This document shows, one piece after another, positions 37,282 through 46,361 of a stretch of 64,000 bases of DNA. Numbering within the stretch: the first letter of the stretch is position 1; every line of letters begins with the position of its first letter. The DNA comes from Palsa-601 sp963801185. GTDB lineage: Bacteria > Actinomycetota > Acidimicrobiia > Acidimicrobiales > Bog-793. A model generated the notes under the pieces. The model saw only the letters and a list, made by a program, of their open reading frames with translations, had not been told where the DNA came from and did no database searches. The position numbers and the translations under genes are program-made. The stretch covers positions 1,984,001 to 2,048,000 of the forward strand of contig CAWDDW010000003.1 in NCBI GenBank assembly GCA_963801185.1. The letters are read 5' to 3'.

Positions 37282-38448
37282 ATGGCAGGCCAATTGGGGG
37301 ACGACCTGCCGGGTAACGTGAAACGCGTGCCGGAAGACCGCGCCCTGAGCGCTGCGGACTCGAGCCTTCTTGACGCTGTCTTGTCGATCGCGTCCGATCT
37401 CGACCTCGAGAGCCGGCTCCAGCGGATCGTCATAGCGGCCTGTGAGCTGACAGACGCGAGGTATGGAGCCGTCGGTGTGCTGAGCCCAGGCGGGCAGGGT
37501 CTGGCGGAATTCGTCACTCACGGCTTGTCGCCTGCACAGGAGAGGGCGATCGGCGCCAAACCAGAGGGCCTCGGCGTGCTCGGCCTTCTCATCACCGATC
37601 CGCGGCCGATACGTATCGCGGATCTCACTGCCCACGAGCGATCCGGGGGTTTCCCGCCCAATCACCCGCCGATGCACTCGTTTCTCGGTGTTCCGATTCG
37701 CGTTCGCGGCCTCGTCTATGGGAACTTGTACATGACCGAGAAGCGGTCGGCGCCCGAGTTCAGCAAGCGGGACGAGCAGCTGCTGTCCTCGCTCGCGGCC
37801 GCGGCAGGGGTCGCGATCGACAACGCACGCCTTCACCAGCGCCTTGGCGAGCTGGCGCTGTTCGCAGACCGCGAGCGCATTGCTCGTGACCTGCACGACA
37901 CGGTCATCCAGCGCTTGTTTGCCGTGGGGTTGAGCCTCCAGGGCCTTGCGCGGATCGTCGACCCGCCGAGTGCGGCCGAGCGAATAGAGGCTGCAGTCGA
38001 CGAGCTCGACCTCACGATCGGCGACATCCGGAGCACCATTTTCGCCCTACAGCTCCGCAGTGAGACCGGAATGCGTGCCGCGATCACGAAGGTGGTGACC
38101 GAGGCACGCGACACGCTCGGGTTCCTCCCGCGCGTCCAGTTCGAAGGCCCACTCGAGGCCTCGGTCGACTCCGGGGTCGCTGAAGCGGCCACGGCCGTCG
38201 TGAGAGAAGCGCTGTCCAACGTCGCACGCCACGCCCGCGCGACGAGGGCAGACGTGGCCGTCGCGGCGACATCGCACGAGCTCCGGGTCACGATCAGCGA
38301 CGACGGCATCGGGATCCGCCGCTCGTCGTCCCCCGGCGGAAACGGGCTGCGCAACATGGCAGCACGCGCCGAGCAGGTCGGAGGGGTGCTCGAAGTCCGG
38401 TCCGAGCCCGGCGAAGGCACGAGTGTGAGCTGGCGAATTCCGATCTAG
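37282..38448 (+). CDS. devS: DosS/DevS-like GAF-domain sensor histidine kinase, single GAF
   Basis: 388-residue cytoplasmic kinase, the probable partner of the DosR orthologue. One GAF domain (about 27-180) resembles the haem-binding GAF-A of DosS/DosT: LTDARYGAVGVL, LGLLITDPRPIRIADL and NHPPMHSFLGVPIRVRG. His128 or His132 in that last motif is the candidate proximal haem ligand. HisKA_3 dimerisation follows with phospho-acceptor His205 (RIARDLHDTVIQRLF), then a HATPase with SNVARHARAT, DDGIGI and GGNGLRNMAARAE. DosS has two GAF domains (about 580 aa), so this is a short form. ATG 37282 is used, but GTG 37330 is also possible. Confidence 0.88.
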   Translation: MAGQLGDDLPGNVKRVPEDRALSAADSSLLDAVLSIASDLDLESRLQRIVIAACELTDARYGAVGVLSPGGQGLAEFVTHGLSPAQERAIGAKPEGLGVLGLLITDPRPIRIADLTAHERSGGFPPNHPPMHSFLGVPIRVRGLVYGNLYMTEKRSAPEFSKRDEQLLSSLAAAAGVAIDNARLHQRLGELALFADRERIARDLHDTVIQRLFAVGLSLQGLARIVDPPSAAERIEAAVDELDLTIGDIRSTIFALQLRSETGMRAAITKVVTEARDTLGFLPRVQFEGPLEASVDSGVAEAATAVVREALSNVARHARATRADVAVAATSHELRVTISDDGIGIRRSSSPGGNGLRNMAARAEQVGGVLEVRSEPGEGTSVSWRIPI

Positions 38449-38451
38449 TAG

Positions 38452-38466
38452 GGGTCTTTCGACCCT
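38452..38466 (+). promoter_or_regulatory. DosR/DevR-type box upstream of USP copy 3
   Basis: GGGTCTTTCGACCCT, 13 of 15 matches and a perfect GGGTC/GACCC palindrome. It starts four bases after the kinase stop codon and ends 50 bp before the USP start, the same spacing as at 25675-25739. Confidence 0.82.
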
Positions 38467-38515
38467 GACCGCCGCCCCGGCCGGTCGTCATCATCTGACA
38501 CAGGAGGTGGTGACG

Positions 38516-39013
38516 ATGAATTCAAGCGAGCAAGCTGCGGACATGCGCTCGGCTCATCTGGGGCACACCACGGGGAGGGTCGTCGTCGGCGTAGACGGGT
38601 CGCCCAGAAGCCTCGAGGCCCTACGTTGGGCGGCGGACATCGCAAGATGGCGGAACTGGACTCTCCACCTCGTAGGGGTTTGGCACGTCGCGTACGCGAC
38701 CTCGCCCTTTGCCATCGACTACGGCGAGATCGGCGCCGCAGCCAAGGACGAGACCGAGACATTGCTCAACCATGCCGAGAAGGAGGTGCTCGGTGACGAT
38801 CCCTCGCTCGACGTGCGGCTCTCCGTCGGGGAAGGGTCTCCGGCGCAGGTGCTTGTAGCCGCCAGCGACGGAGCCGACCTCCTCGTGGTGGGCAGTCGAG
38901 GGCTCGGAGGGTTCTCGAGCCTCGCTCTCGGGTCCGTCGGTCAGGCATGCGTCCACCACGCCCACTGCCCGGTCCTCATCATCCGACCGAAGACGCGGGA
39001 GGTCGTGGAATGA
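38516..39013 (+). CDS. universal stress protein (USP), copy 3
   Basis: 165-residue ATP-binding-type USP; VVVGVDGSPRSLEALRWA at the first strand and GSRGLGGFSSLALGSVGQ as nucleotide motif. ATG 38516 is chosen for the AGGAGGT at 38502-38508, seven bases away; two in-frame GTG codons overlap that site and cannot use it. It is closely similar to the USP at 25739 through the whole length, including the C-terminal CVHHAHCPVLI, and both are followed by a companion gene. It may also be transcribed by read-through from the kinase gene, whose stop is 67 bp upstream. Confidence 0.94.
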   Translation: MNSSEQAADMRSAHLGHTTGRVVVGVDGSPRSLEALRWAADIARWRNWTLHLVGVWHVAYATSPFAIDYGEIGAAAKDETETLLNHAEKEVLGDDPSLDVRLSVGEGSPAQVLVAASDGADLLVVGSRGLGGFSSLALGSVGQACVHHAHCPVLIIRPKTREVVE

Positions 39014-39480
39014 GAGTCACACCAGTACGCGAGACGCACTCCCCGGGGGAGGGCCCGAGCTCCGCGCGCCTCGGCCGTGCGGTCTTCATCGGCGACTTCG
39101 TCCACTTCGACAGGCCCTTTGACGACATGGCGAGGTTGCTGCTCGACTCGAAGGGGGACTGGCTTCGTACAGCCGAGCAGGCCGCGGCAGAGCAAGGTCT
39201 GACCGTGGTGGCCGGCGAGCCACGACGGAGCGGCTCGAGCGTGATAGTCCCAGTCCGCTGGGCGCCGGCCACAGGGGACCGGCTCGTTCCGGTGCTCGAT
39301 GCCGACATCGAGCTCTTCAGCATCGGTGACGGTCACTGCCGCCTCGCCGTAAGCGGCCGGTACCGGGTTCCCCCTGCACAGGCTGAGGTCCCTTCAGACC
39401 GCATGGCCATCCACCGGTCCGCCGAGCTTGCCCTGCGTCGCTCTCTTGCTGCGGTGGCCGAGACGTTGCAGGCCTCCTGA
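39010..39480 (+). CDS. USP companion protein, copy 2 (unknown function)
   Basis: 156-residue protein with no recognised family. Visible blocks shared with the copy at 26215 are GRAVFIGDFVHFDRPFDDM (about 24-42), VIVPVRWAP with a following acidic stretch, LAVSGRYRVPPAQ (about 117-129) and MAIHRSAELALRRSL at the C-terminus. No signal peptide, membrane helix or cysteine pair is evident; the fold looks alpha/beta and cytoplasmic. ATG 39010 overlaps the USP stop (ATGA), as at the other locus, so the two-gene pair is conserved and the product may bind the USP or its ligand. Here the frame is intact. Confidence 0.82.
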   Translation: MRVTPVRETHSPGEGPSSARLGRAVFIGDFVHFDRPFDDMARLLLDSKGDWLRTAEQAAAEQGLTVVAGEPRRSGSSVIVPVRWAPATGDRLVPVLDADIELFSIGDGHCRLAVSGRYRVPPAQAEVPSDRMAIHRSAELALRRSLAAVAETLQAS

Positions 39481-39509
39481 GGCGGCACGGGGGTTGGCGC
39501 CGAGCCGGC

Positions 39510-40898
39510 CTAGGACTCGACGACGGGCAATGGGGCCGATGCACTTTGGAGTTCTCCGCCTTCTTTCTGCTTGTCCAGGCGGCGTCTCACGGCGGGACCG
39601 AGTGCGGACGCGGCCGTGACGACGACGATGCAGGCGAGCCTCGTGTCACGCTCGAGCGGCTGGATGGTCCTGGCGAACCAGTCCGCCAGACGCGGATCGT
39701 GCCCTCGGAGATAGATGCTCGTCGCGGCCGAGATGTAGTTGCCGAGGCCGACCATGCTCACGACGCAGATGCTCCAGAACTCCCACTCGGCGAGGAGCCC
39801 GAACGGGACCAGCCACAGGGTGTACTGCGGCGAATAGACCTTCTGCATGACGAGGAACACGGCAAAGACCACCGCAGAGACGCGCGCCGTCGCCCAGCCC
39901 CGCCACACGGCGTACACGCCGGCAGCGAGCGCCAGCCCGACGACCGCCTCGAAGACATGGTTCGCTGTGGCCGCAGAGCTCGTAGCCGAGAGGATATGAA
40001 GCCAGTAGACGATGCTCACGTGCTGGTTCCGTTCAGAGTTGTAAGTAAAGAAGCTTGCCCAGTTGCTCGGTGCGAGGATCACGAACGGGAGATTGAGCGC
40101 CAACGCGAGCGCGCACGCAGCGGCGAGATAGCGGACGACGACACCGAGGGCGATCTGTCCGAAGCGCCATCGCCGTACGAGCTCTACTCCGCAGAAGGTC
40201 AACAAGAAGATGGGGTAGAGCTTCGTGAAGGTGCCGAGGGTCAGCCAGAGCGCAGCTTGGACGGGACGATCACGCGTCCATGCGTGCCACCCGAGGAGCA
40301 TGAAGACGATCGCGAGCAGGTCCCAGTTGAGCAGCGAGAACACGAGCAGCATCGGGCAGGCCGAGAAGATCCAGGCGGACTTCTTCGAGAGCGACCAGAG
40401 GCAGCACACCGATCCCACCGCGCAGACCCAGAGTCCGAGGCTCGAGAGGGCGAAGTATGTGCGTACCCCGTGTGTGAGCGCGGCCGCGGCAGTCATGTAC
40501 ATGCCGAGTACCACCGGGTAGCCGATCTGGACGTTCACGTACGGGACGGGGTGCAGGTAGAGCTTGCTGTGCCAGTAGAGCGTGTAGAGGTCCGAGAACG
40601 CGCCACGCGAGGTCAGATACCGGTGGTACGCAGCGGGATCCCGGCCCATCTTCGCGACTAGTGCGGACGGCAGCTGGAGAAAGAAGTAGTTGATCAGAAC
40701 CTGTGCGCTGACGAGGAGGATCGGGCCGAGCACTGCGTACCTGGCGATGCGCGCCGAGACGAGCGAGCGGGCACCACCTCCGGGCGGCGGAAGCGGCTCG
40801 CCACCGTCGGTGGCGTCGTCTGTGCCGTCCGCCGCCTCCTCGGTAGCCTCGCCGGCGTCGTCGCCGGGACGCGTACTCTCGACGTCGGTCGCCGGCAT
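39510..40898 (-). CDS. GT87/DUF2029-type polyprenol-phosphate glycosyltransferase (membrane)
   Basis: 462-residue integral membrane protein with about ten to eleven helices, similar to the GT-C glycosyltransferases of the GT87/DUF2029 group (actinobacterial alpha-mannosyltransferases of lipoglycan or wall polysaccharide synthesis). The N-terminal 45 residues are acidic and disordered. The extracytoplasmic loop after the first helix holds the conserved acidic and Tyr-rich segment (GAFSDLYTLYWHSKLYL). Later segments KLYPIFLL, YNSERNQHVSI and KVYSPQYTLWLVP are typical. ATG 40898 is used. It is convergent with the USP pair, with only 29 bp between stops. No box in front. Confidence 0.8.
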   Translation of the reverse strand: MPATDVESTRPGDDAGEATEEAADGTDDATDGGEPLPPPGGGARSLVSARIARYAVLGPILLVSAQVLINYFFLQLPSALVAKMGRDPAAYHRYLTSRGAFSDLYTLYWHSKLYLHPVPYVNVQIGYPVVLGMYMTAAAALTHGVRTYFALSSLGLWVCAVGSVCCLWSLSKKSAWIFSACPMLLVFSLLNWDLLAIVFMLLGWHAWTRDRPVQAALWLTLGTFTKLYPIFLLTFCGVELVRRWRFGQIALGVVVRYLAAACALALALNLPFVILAPSNWASFFTYNSERNQHVSIVYWLHILSATSSAATANHVFEAVVGLALAAGVYAVWRGWATARVSAVVFAVFLVMQKVYSPQYTLWLVPFGLLAEWEFWSICVVSMVGLGNYISAATSIYLRGHDPRLADWFARTIQPLERDTRLACIVVVTAASALGPAVRRRLDKQKEGGELQSASAPLPVVES

Positions 40899-40956
40899 CG
40901 GCTCATCGTACGGCGGGCGGGTTCTCGAGCGCTCGCGATGCGGCGGCTCCACCAGG

Positions 40957-42153
40957 TCAGACCGGCGCTCCGGCGAGCACCGCGACGACTCCGAGCAGCC
41001 CCGCCGCGACGAGTGCCGCGACCACGTGCCTGCGGAGCGCCAGCAGCCAGAGACCGGCAAGCCCCAGCACTCCGAATTGCCAGAGGTGACCGACTGCGAG
41101 ACCGAGTGGTATCGACGCTCCGGCGATGGAGCCGATCGCCGCGGCACCGGCGCCGGAGAGAAACGCCTGGGCGGCGAGGTTCGACCGCAGCCGATCAAAG
41201 TGGCGGCCGCCTGCCAATACGAAGAGAAACGAGGGTGCGAAGGCGACGAAGGCCGCGAGCAGTCCCCCTCTCAACCCTCCCGCCGCGTAGCCGACCGCCG
41301 CCACCGTCAGCACGACCGGGCCGGGCGTCACCTGGCCGAGCGCGACAGCGTTCAGGAAGTGTGCGCCCGAGAGCCAGTGATAGGTGCTCACCGCGTCGTG
41401 TTGCATGAGCGGAATTATCACGAAGCCGCCCCCGAACGACAGCGCGCCCACCTTGAACGCAACCCATGCGAGCGCCCCGATCCCTCCGGCACCGCCAACG
41501 ACGGCGGGCCATGGAACGAAGGCAGGTGCTCCGATCCGCGCCACGCCCCGCGTCTCTCGCATGTGCAGCCCCACCTCGATGAGCCCGCACGCGAGTAGCA
41601 CCAGCACGAGGAGGGATCCGACGGCCGGCGTGGCCGCTGCCACCGCACCGGCCGTCACGAAGGTCACCCAGCGCGCTCGCTTCGCACGGACTGCCCTGGC
41701 GCTGTCGATCCGGTGCCAGCTGGACGGCATGAGCGAGATGGCCGCATTGAGCGCCACGGCCGGCACCGCAGCCCCTGCGCCCGCTGCCGCACCCGCCACT
41801 GCGAGCGGCGGGTGCGAGCCGAGGAAGAGCGCTGACAGGGCGAGGATCAGTACGAGCCCGGGCCAGATGAAGCACGCTCCACCCAACAGCGCCCCGACAG
41901 TGCCGCGGAGCCTCCACGCACAGAAGATCGCGAGTTGAGTCGAAGCCGGCCCGGGCAGGATGTTCACTGCTGCGATCCCGTCCTCGAACTCGTGAGCCGA
42001 GATCCAGCGGCGCTCCTCGACACACAGCTTGCGGAGCAAGGTGATGTGCGCAGGTGGTCCGCCGAACCCGATCACTCCGACTCGGGTCCACTCGCGCACG
42101 ATGGTCCCGAGCGGGACCTCGTGACCGCTCGGCTGCGCTGTCGCCTCGCTCAT
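40957..42153 (-). CDS. chrA: ChrA chromate ion transporter
   Basis: 398-residue two-domain (long-chain) chromate transporter that exports chromate. Each half carries the CHR signature: GVIGFGGPPAHITLL with NILPGPASTQLAIF in the N-half and GALSFGGGFVIIPLMQ with LGQVTPGPVVLTVAAVGY in the C-half. About ten to twelve membrane helices. It precedes the glycosyltransferase gene on the same strand by 58 bp but functional linkage is not evident. No chrB-like regulator is adjacent. Confidence 0.93.
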   Translation of the reverse strand: MSEATAQPSGHEVPLGTIVREWTRVGVIGFGGPPAHITLLRKLCVEERRWISAHEFEDGIAAVNILPGPASTQLAIFCAWRLRGTVGALLGGACFIWPGLVLILALSALFLGSHPPLAVAGAAAGAGAAVPAVALNAAISLMPSSWHRIDSARAVRAKRARWVTFVTAGAVAAATPAVGSLLVLVLLACGLIEVGLHMRETRGVARIGAPAFVPWPAVVGGAGGIGALAWVAFKVGALSFGGGFVIIPLMQHDAVSTYHWLSGAHFLNAVALGQVTPGPVVLTVAAVGYAAGGLRGGLLAAFVAFAPSFLFVLAGGRHFDRLRSNLAAQAFLSGAGAAAIGSIAGASIPLGLAVGHLWQFGVLGLAGLWLLALRRHVVAALVAAGLLGVVAVLAGAPV

Positions 42154-42202
42154 GGCCTGGCCGTTCGCTGTCTCCGGGATGCCGCCATCGTCGAGCGCTG
42201 AG

Positions 42203-43306
42203 CTATGGCGAGATCACGAGGTCGCCGGGTGTTGAGGCCGTCGTGTCGAGCACGAGTTCCACCCAGGTCCGCCCCGGTGCGAGCGTCACGGGTGAACCCG
42301 TAGCATCGGCGAAGGTGGTCGGCGAGCTCAGGGTGCTCCGGCTCCAAGTCACGGGTATGGACTTGCCGTTGCGGAGGACGTACCCGGTGCCGGTGCCGAC
42401 CGTCTGGCTCTCCACGTCACCGGTCGAGCCAGTGCTCTCGGGGTACGGCCCGTACTTGTAGCTGACGATCTGGACGACGATGTTGGTCGTGGTGACCGGC
42501 GCCTTCGTGAACTCGTCGATGTCTGTGACCCCCGAGTAGGTGTGCAGCCAGCAGTCCGTCGAGGCATCCCACTTCCACAGGACGTCCGTCCCCTGCGAGA
42601 AGTTGATCGCGAGCGACGAGGCGGGCTTGGCAGCAGCTGGGAGGCTCCCGCCGTATCGGAAGACGGGAGGCGGCGGAGTGCGGTCGGACGAGTAGAGGGC
42701 CCAAAGCCGTGACGTGCTCGTGTAGAGGTTGTCAGGAGGGAGCCGTGACAGGATCCGGGTGCCGGCCGCTTGAGCGCCTACGAGCAAGTCCGCCGGCTTC
42801 AGCCAACCGAGGTGGTCCACCGTGTCGACGTCGGGAGTGATCCCGCCGGCGAAGGAGAGGATCGGCCGCCCGAAGGCCTGAAGGATGTGCCAGTCGACCC
42901 AGCGCACCGAGCGCGTCGGGCCGATCATCGAGGCGCCGCCGCATTGGTAGATCGCGACATAGCGCATGATGAACCCCTCGGCAGGCGTGTCGTAGACGAT
43001 GTCCGCCTCGTTCAGCCCGCTCTGGGGGCGGGCCCCCTCGGGCTCGTTGCCGATCTTCACCGCGACCGCCGGCCGTTGAGGCACGTGACCGCCGGGCGCA
43101 GGCAGGTCCGTCAGCGGGCAGCGCGCCACGGCGGCGTGGCCCTCGGGAGGCTTGTGGGAATGCTTTTTCGTAGCCGCGGCACCGACGAGCAGCACTATCC
43201 CTGCGGTGACGAGTGCGAGCACCGCAAGAGAAGAGCCGAGCGCGATCATCCGGCGCCGCCTGAAAGCTGCAGCTGAAGGGCGCGACTGGTAGCGAGTCGG
43301 AGGCAC
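42203..43306 (-). CDS. DUF3048-domain exported protein (YerB-like)
   Basis: 367-residue protein with an N-terminal membrane anchor (IALGSSLAVLALVTAGIVLLVGA, about 21-43) preceded by Arg residues. The rest is a DUF3048 pair of domains, seen as RPAVAVKIGNEPEGARPQSGL and ADIVYDTPAEGFIMRYVAIY, then GPTRSVRWVDWHILQAF, and a C-terminal VTWSRSTLSSPTTF with a closing GRTWVELV. The family is extracytoplasmic and its biochemical function is unknown. There is no lipobox cysteine, so it is anchored by its helix. It lies alone between chrA and ftsH. Confidence 0.88.
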   Translation of the reverse strand: MPPTRYQSRPSAAAFRRRRMIALGSSLAVLALVTAGIVLLVGAAATKKHSHKPPEGHAAVARCPLTDLPAPGGHVPQRPAVAVKIGNEPEGARPQSGLNEADIVYDTPAEGFIMRYVAIYQCGGASMIGPTRSVRWVDWHILQAFGRPILSFAGGITPDVDTVDHLGWLKPADLLVGAQAAGTRILSRLPPDNLYTSTSRLWALYSSDRTPPPPVFRYGGSLPAAAKPASSLAINFSQGTDVLWKWDASTDCWLHTYSGVTDIDEFTKAPVTTTNIVVQIVSYKYGPYPESTGSTGDVESQTVGTGTGYVLRNGKSIPVTWSRSTLSSPTTFADATGSPVTLAPGRTWVELVLDTTASTPGDLVISP

Positions 43307-43393
43307 GGTTGCCCACCGTAGTTATTGCGCGGCCGCAACAGGGGCATCGTGAGCGCGAGGCACTAGCCCTGCTGCGAAGGCCGTGTTGACCGA

Positions 43394-45373
43394 CTACTGA
43401 GCGTGTGTGGTGTGTGCTGTCGCGGTGCCCGAGTCCGCGTGCGCAGGGCCCGACGGAGTCGAAGCCACCCGATCGGGTGCCACGGTCATGCCCTCGCCCC
43501 GGACAGGCTCGGTCCGGCCCGCCAGCGCGTAGACCTCCTCGCCGTTCACTGTCTCGTTGGCGAGGAGCAACTCGACGAGCTTGTCGAGCACGTCACGGTG
43601 CTCGGTGAGCAGCTCGACTGCTCGCTTCTCGGCCTGCCGGAGCATCCGCGAGACCTCGTCGTCGACCGCCGCCTGGGTCTGCTCGGCAAAGGGCCGGCTC
43701 GAGAACCCGCCTCCGCCGCCACCGAGGTAGACCGAGCCACCGGAGGGATACCCGACAGGGCCGAGCGAAGCTGACAGCCCGAACTCGCGCACCATCTTGA
43801 TCGCCAGCTCGGTTGCGGTCTCAAGGTCGTTCGCGGCGCCGGTCGAGCCCTGCCCGAGCACCACGAGCTCGGCGGCGCGACCGCCGAGGCACACCGTGAG
43901 CATGTCGTGCAGGTAATCCTCGCCGTAGAGGTGACGTTCGACGAGGGGAAGCTGTTCGGTGACGCCGAGAGCCCGACCCGCCGGCAGGATCGTCACCTTG
44001 GCCACCGGATCTGCCTTCTCGCAGTAGGTGGCGGCGAGCGCGTGGCCGGCTTCGTGGACGGCGACGGCGTGTTTCTCGTCTGGCAGCAGCACGTTCGAGC
44101 CCTCTCGACGCCCGAGGATGATGCGGTCGCGCGCCTCGTCGAAGTCACCCGCCGAGAGCACCTCTCGTTCCGCCCGCACTGCGACGATCGCAGCTTCGTT
44201 CACGAGATTCGCGAGGTCGGCCCCTGAGAAACCGGGCGTTGCCCTCGCCACCACTCCGAGGTCCACGCTCGGATCGAGGCGCTTTCCGCGCGAGTGCACC
44301 TCGAGGATCGCACGCCGCTCGGACAGTGTCGGGAGCGGGATCGTCACCTGCCGGTCGAAGCGCCCGGGTCGCAGCAGTGCCGGATCCAGGATCTCCGGGC
44401 GGTTGGTGGCGGCGAGCACCACGATGCCAGTGGCAGGGTCGAACCCGTCCATCTCCGAGAGGAGCTGGTTGAGCGTCTGCTCGCGCTCGTCGTTCGACAC
44501 GACGGCGCTGCCGCCTCGCCGCTGGCCGATGGCATCGATCTCGTCGACGAAGATGATCGCCGGAGCACGCTTGCGGGCCTCCTGGAACAGGTCACGGACA
44601 CGTGCCGCTCCGACGCCGACGAACATCTCCACGAAGCTCGAGCCTGTGACCGAGAAGAAGGGGACGTCCGCCTCGCCGGCCACCGCACGGGCGAGCAGGG
44701 TCTTCCCGGTGCCGGGAGGGCCCACCATCAACACGCCCCGGGGAGCCATCGCCCCGGCCCGCGCGTAACGCTCGGGGCGCCGGAGGAAGTCGACGACCTC
44801 GCGTATCTCGACCTTTGCGCCGTCGTAACCCGCGACGTCGGCAAAAGTCGTCTTCGGCCGTTCCTCGTCGAAGACCTTTGCCTTCGATCGGCCCACGCCG
44901 AGGGCGCCCTGTAGCTGGCCACGGGCTCCCTTCGAGAGACGCCACCACAGGTAACCGAGGATGATGAAGGGGAGGAAGAGGATAAGGATAACGAGCACCT
45001 GGTCACCGAACGACGTGCCGGTCGTCTCCGCTGTGACCTGGACCCCGGCACTCTGCAGCTGGTCGAGGAATCCCTCACCGGCCTGGGGCGGGATCGCCGT
45101 CGTGTACTGCTTCCCGTTCTTGAGGAGCCCGGTGGCGGACCCGGTCGTACCGATGGTGACGGTCTTCACCTGATGGGCGCTGACGTCGTGCAAGAAGCGC
45201 GTGTAGTCGATCGTCACCTGGCTCTGGCTCGAGGTGGTCGGCAAGATGAAGTACAAGGCGATGAACATCAAGAACGCGATCAGCCAGAGGTAGTGGCGCC
45301 AGGGCGGCGGCGGCGGCGGCGCCATCGGTGTGCCCTTGTCGGGCGTCGGCGGGGTGGAGGCCTGTTTGGTCAT
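43394..45373 (-). CDS. ftsH: ATP-dependent zinc metalloprotease FtsH
   Basis: 659-residue membrane AAA+ protease that degrades misfolded membrane and regulatory proteins. Two N-terminal helices (about 30-47 and 120-140) flank an extracytoplasmic domain. The AAA+ module has Walker A GPPGTGKT, Walker B IIFVDEIDAIGQRRGG, and the SRH ATNRPEILDPALLRPGRFDRQV; the zinc site HEAGHALA begins the protease domain. The C-terminal tail after about residue 600 is Pro/Thr/His-rich and poorly conserved. ATG 45373 is chosen; upstream in-frame codons lack similarity. Adjacent genes are an unrelated ABC exporter in the opposite direction. Confidence 0.96.
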   Translation of the reverse strand: MTKQASTPPTPDKGTPMAPPPPPPWRHYLWLIAFLMFIALYFILPTTSSQSQVTIDYTRFLHDVSAHQVKTVTIGTTGSATGLLKNGKQYTTAIPPQAGEGFLDQLQSAGVQVTAETTGTSFGDQVLVILILFLPFIILGYLWWRLSKGARGQLQGALGVGRSKAKVFDEERPKTTFADVAGYDGAKVEIREVVDFLRRPERYARAGAMAPRGVLMVGPPGTGKTLLARAVAGEADVPFFSVTGSSFVEMFVGVGAARVRDLFQEARKRAPAIIFVDEIDAIGQRRGGSAVVSNDEREQTLNQLLSEMDGFDPATGIVVLAATNRPEILDPALLRPGRFDRQVTIPLPTLSERRAILEVHSRGKRLDPSVDLGVVARATPGFSGADLANLVNEAAIVAVRAEREVLSAGDFDEARDRIILGRREGSNVLLPDEKHAVAVHEAGHALAATYCEKADPVAKVTILPAGRALGVTEQLPLVERHLYGEDYLHDMLTVCLGGRAAELVVLGQGSTGAANDLETATELAIKMVREFGLSASLGPVGYPSGGSVYLGGGGGGFSSRPFAEQTQAAVDDEVSRMLRQAEKRAVELLTEHRDVLDKLVELLLANETVNGEEVYALAGRTEPVRGEGMTVAPDRVASTPSGPAHADSGTATAHTTHAQ

Positions 45374-45440
45374 CGGAGCTTCACGACACCCTAGTGGCGC
45401 TGTTCTCCTACAGCCCCCAGGCCGATTAGCCTCGCCCCCG

Positions 45441-46361
45441 GTGCCCGCCGTGCTCGTCGAAGACTTGTCCAAGCGCTACGGCGACATCCAGGCGGTCTCG
45501 GCCGTGAGCTTCGGAGTCGAGGCGGGAGAAGTCTTCGCGTTGCTCGGGCCGAACGGAGCGGGTAAGACGACCATCGTCGAGATCCTCGAGGGCTTCCGCG
45601 AGCGCGACAAGGGACAGGTGAACGTGCTCGGAGTCGACCCCGCGGTCAGGTCGACGAGCCTCCATCTCCGCCAGCGGACCGGCGTCGTCTTGCAAGAGCT
45701 CGCGATCGAGCCCTTCCTCACGGTCCGTCAGGTCCTTCAGCGCAATGCCGGCTACTACCCGAATCCCCGTGACGTCGACGAAGTCATCGAGGTCGTCGGG
45801 CTCACTGCGAAGGCGACTGCTCGCGTGAAGAACCTGTCCGGCGGCCAGCAGCGCAGGCTCGACCTCGGTCTCGGCATCGTCGGCAATCCAGAGCTTCTCT
45901 ACCTCGACGAGCCCACCACCGGCTTCGACCCGTCTGCCCGGCGCGATGCGTGGGACGTCGTGCGGGCGCTCACCGGCGGGGGCACGACGGTGATCCTCAC
46001 AACGCACTACATGGACGAGGCCGAGGCCCTGGCGGACCGGGTGGCGGTGATCGCAGGCGGCTCGATCGTCGCCGAAGGCACGCCCGACTCTCTCGGTGGC
46101 CGGGACGTGGGAGATGCATGGATCCGGTTCCGGCTGCCGCCCGGGAAGTCGGTGGCCGACCTGCCGGTCGCGCCATCGGTGCCCCCCGCACTCGAGCACA
46201 GCATGATCGAGATTCGCACGAGCGACGAGGTGAAGGTCCTACGAGCGCTCACGAACTGGGCGGTTGACGAGGGCGTCGAGCTCATCGCGCTGACCTGCGA
46301 GCGCCTCACGCTCGAGGACGTCTATCTGCGGCTCACCGGCTACCAAGGCGGGAATCCGTGA
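45441..46361 (+). CDS. ABC-2 type exporter, ATP-binding subunit
   Basis: 306-residue ATPase: Walker A GPNGAGKTT, Q-loop VVLQE, signature LSGGQQRRLDLG, Walker B LLYLDEPTTGFDP and the switch His in LTTHYMDEAEAL. It resembles the drug/lipid exporter (DrrA-type) group and carries a C-terminal regulatory extension of about 70 residues. GTG 45441 starts MPAVLVEDLSKRYG; the long in-frame upstream stretch overlaps the divergent ftsH start and is not coding. The following permease gene overlaps by four bases (GTGA). Substrate unknown. Confidence 0.92.
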   Translation: MPAVLVEDLSKRYGDIQAVSAVSFGVEAGEVFALLGPNGAGKTTIVEILEGFRERDKGQVNVLGVDPAVRSTSLHLRQRTGVVLQELAIEPFLTVRQVLQRNAGYYPNPRDVDEVIEVVGLTAKATARVKNLSGGQQRRLDLGLGIVGNPELLYLDEPTTGFDPSARRDAWDVVRALTGGGTTVILTTHYMDEAEALADRVAVIAGGSIVAEGTPDSLGGRDVGDAWIRFRLPPGKSVADLPVAPSVPPALEHSMIEIRTSDEVKVLRALTNWAVDEGVELIALTCERLTLEDVYLRLTGYQGGNP

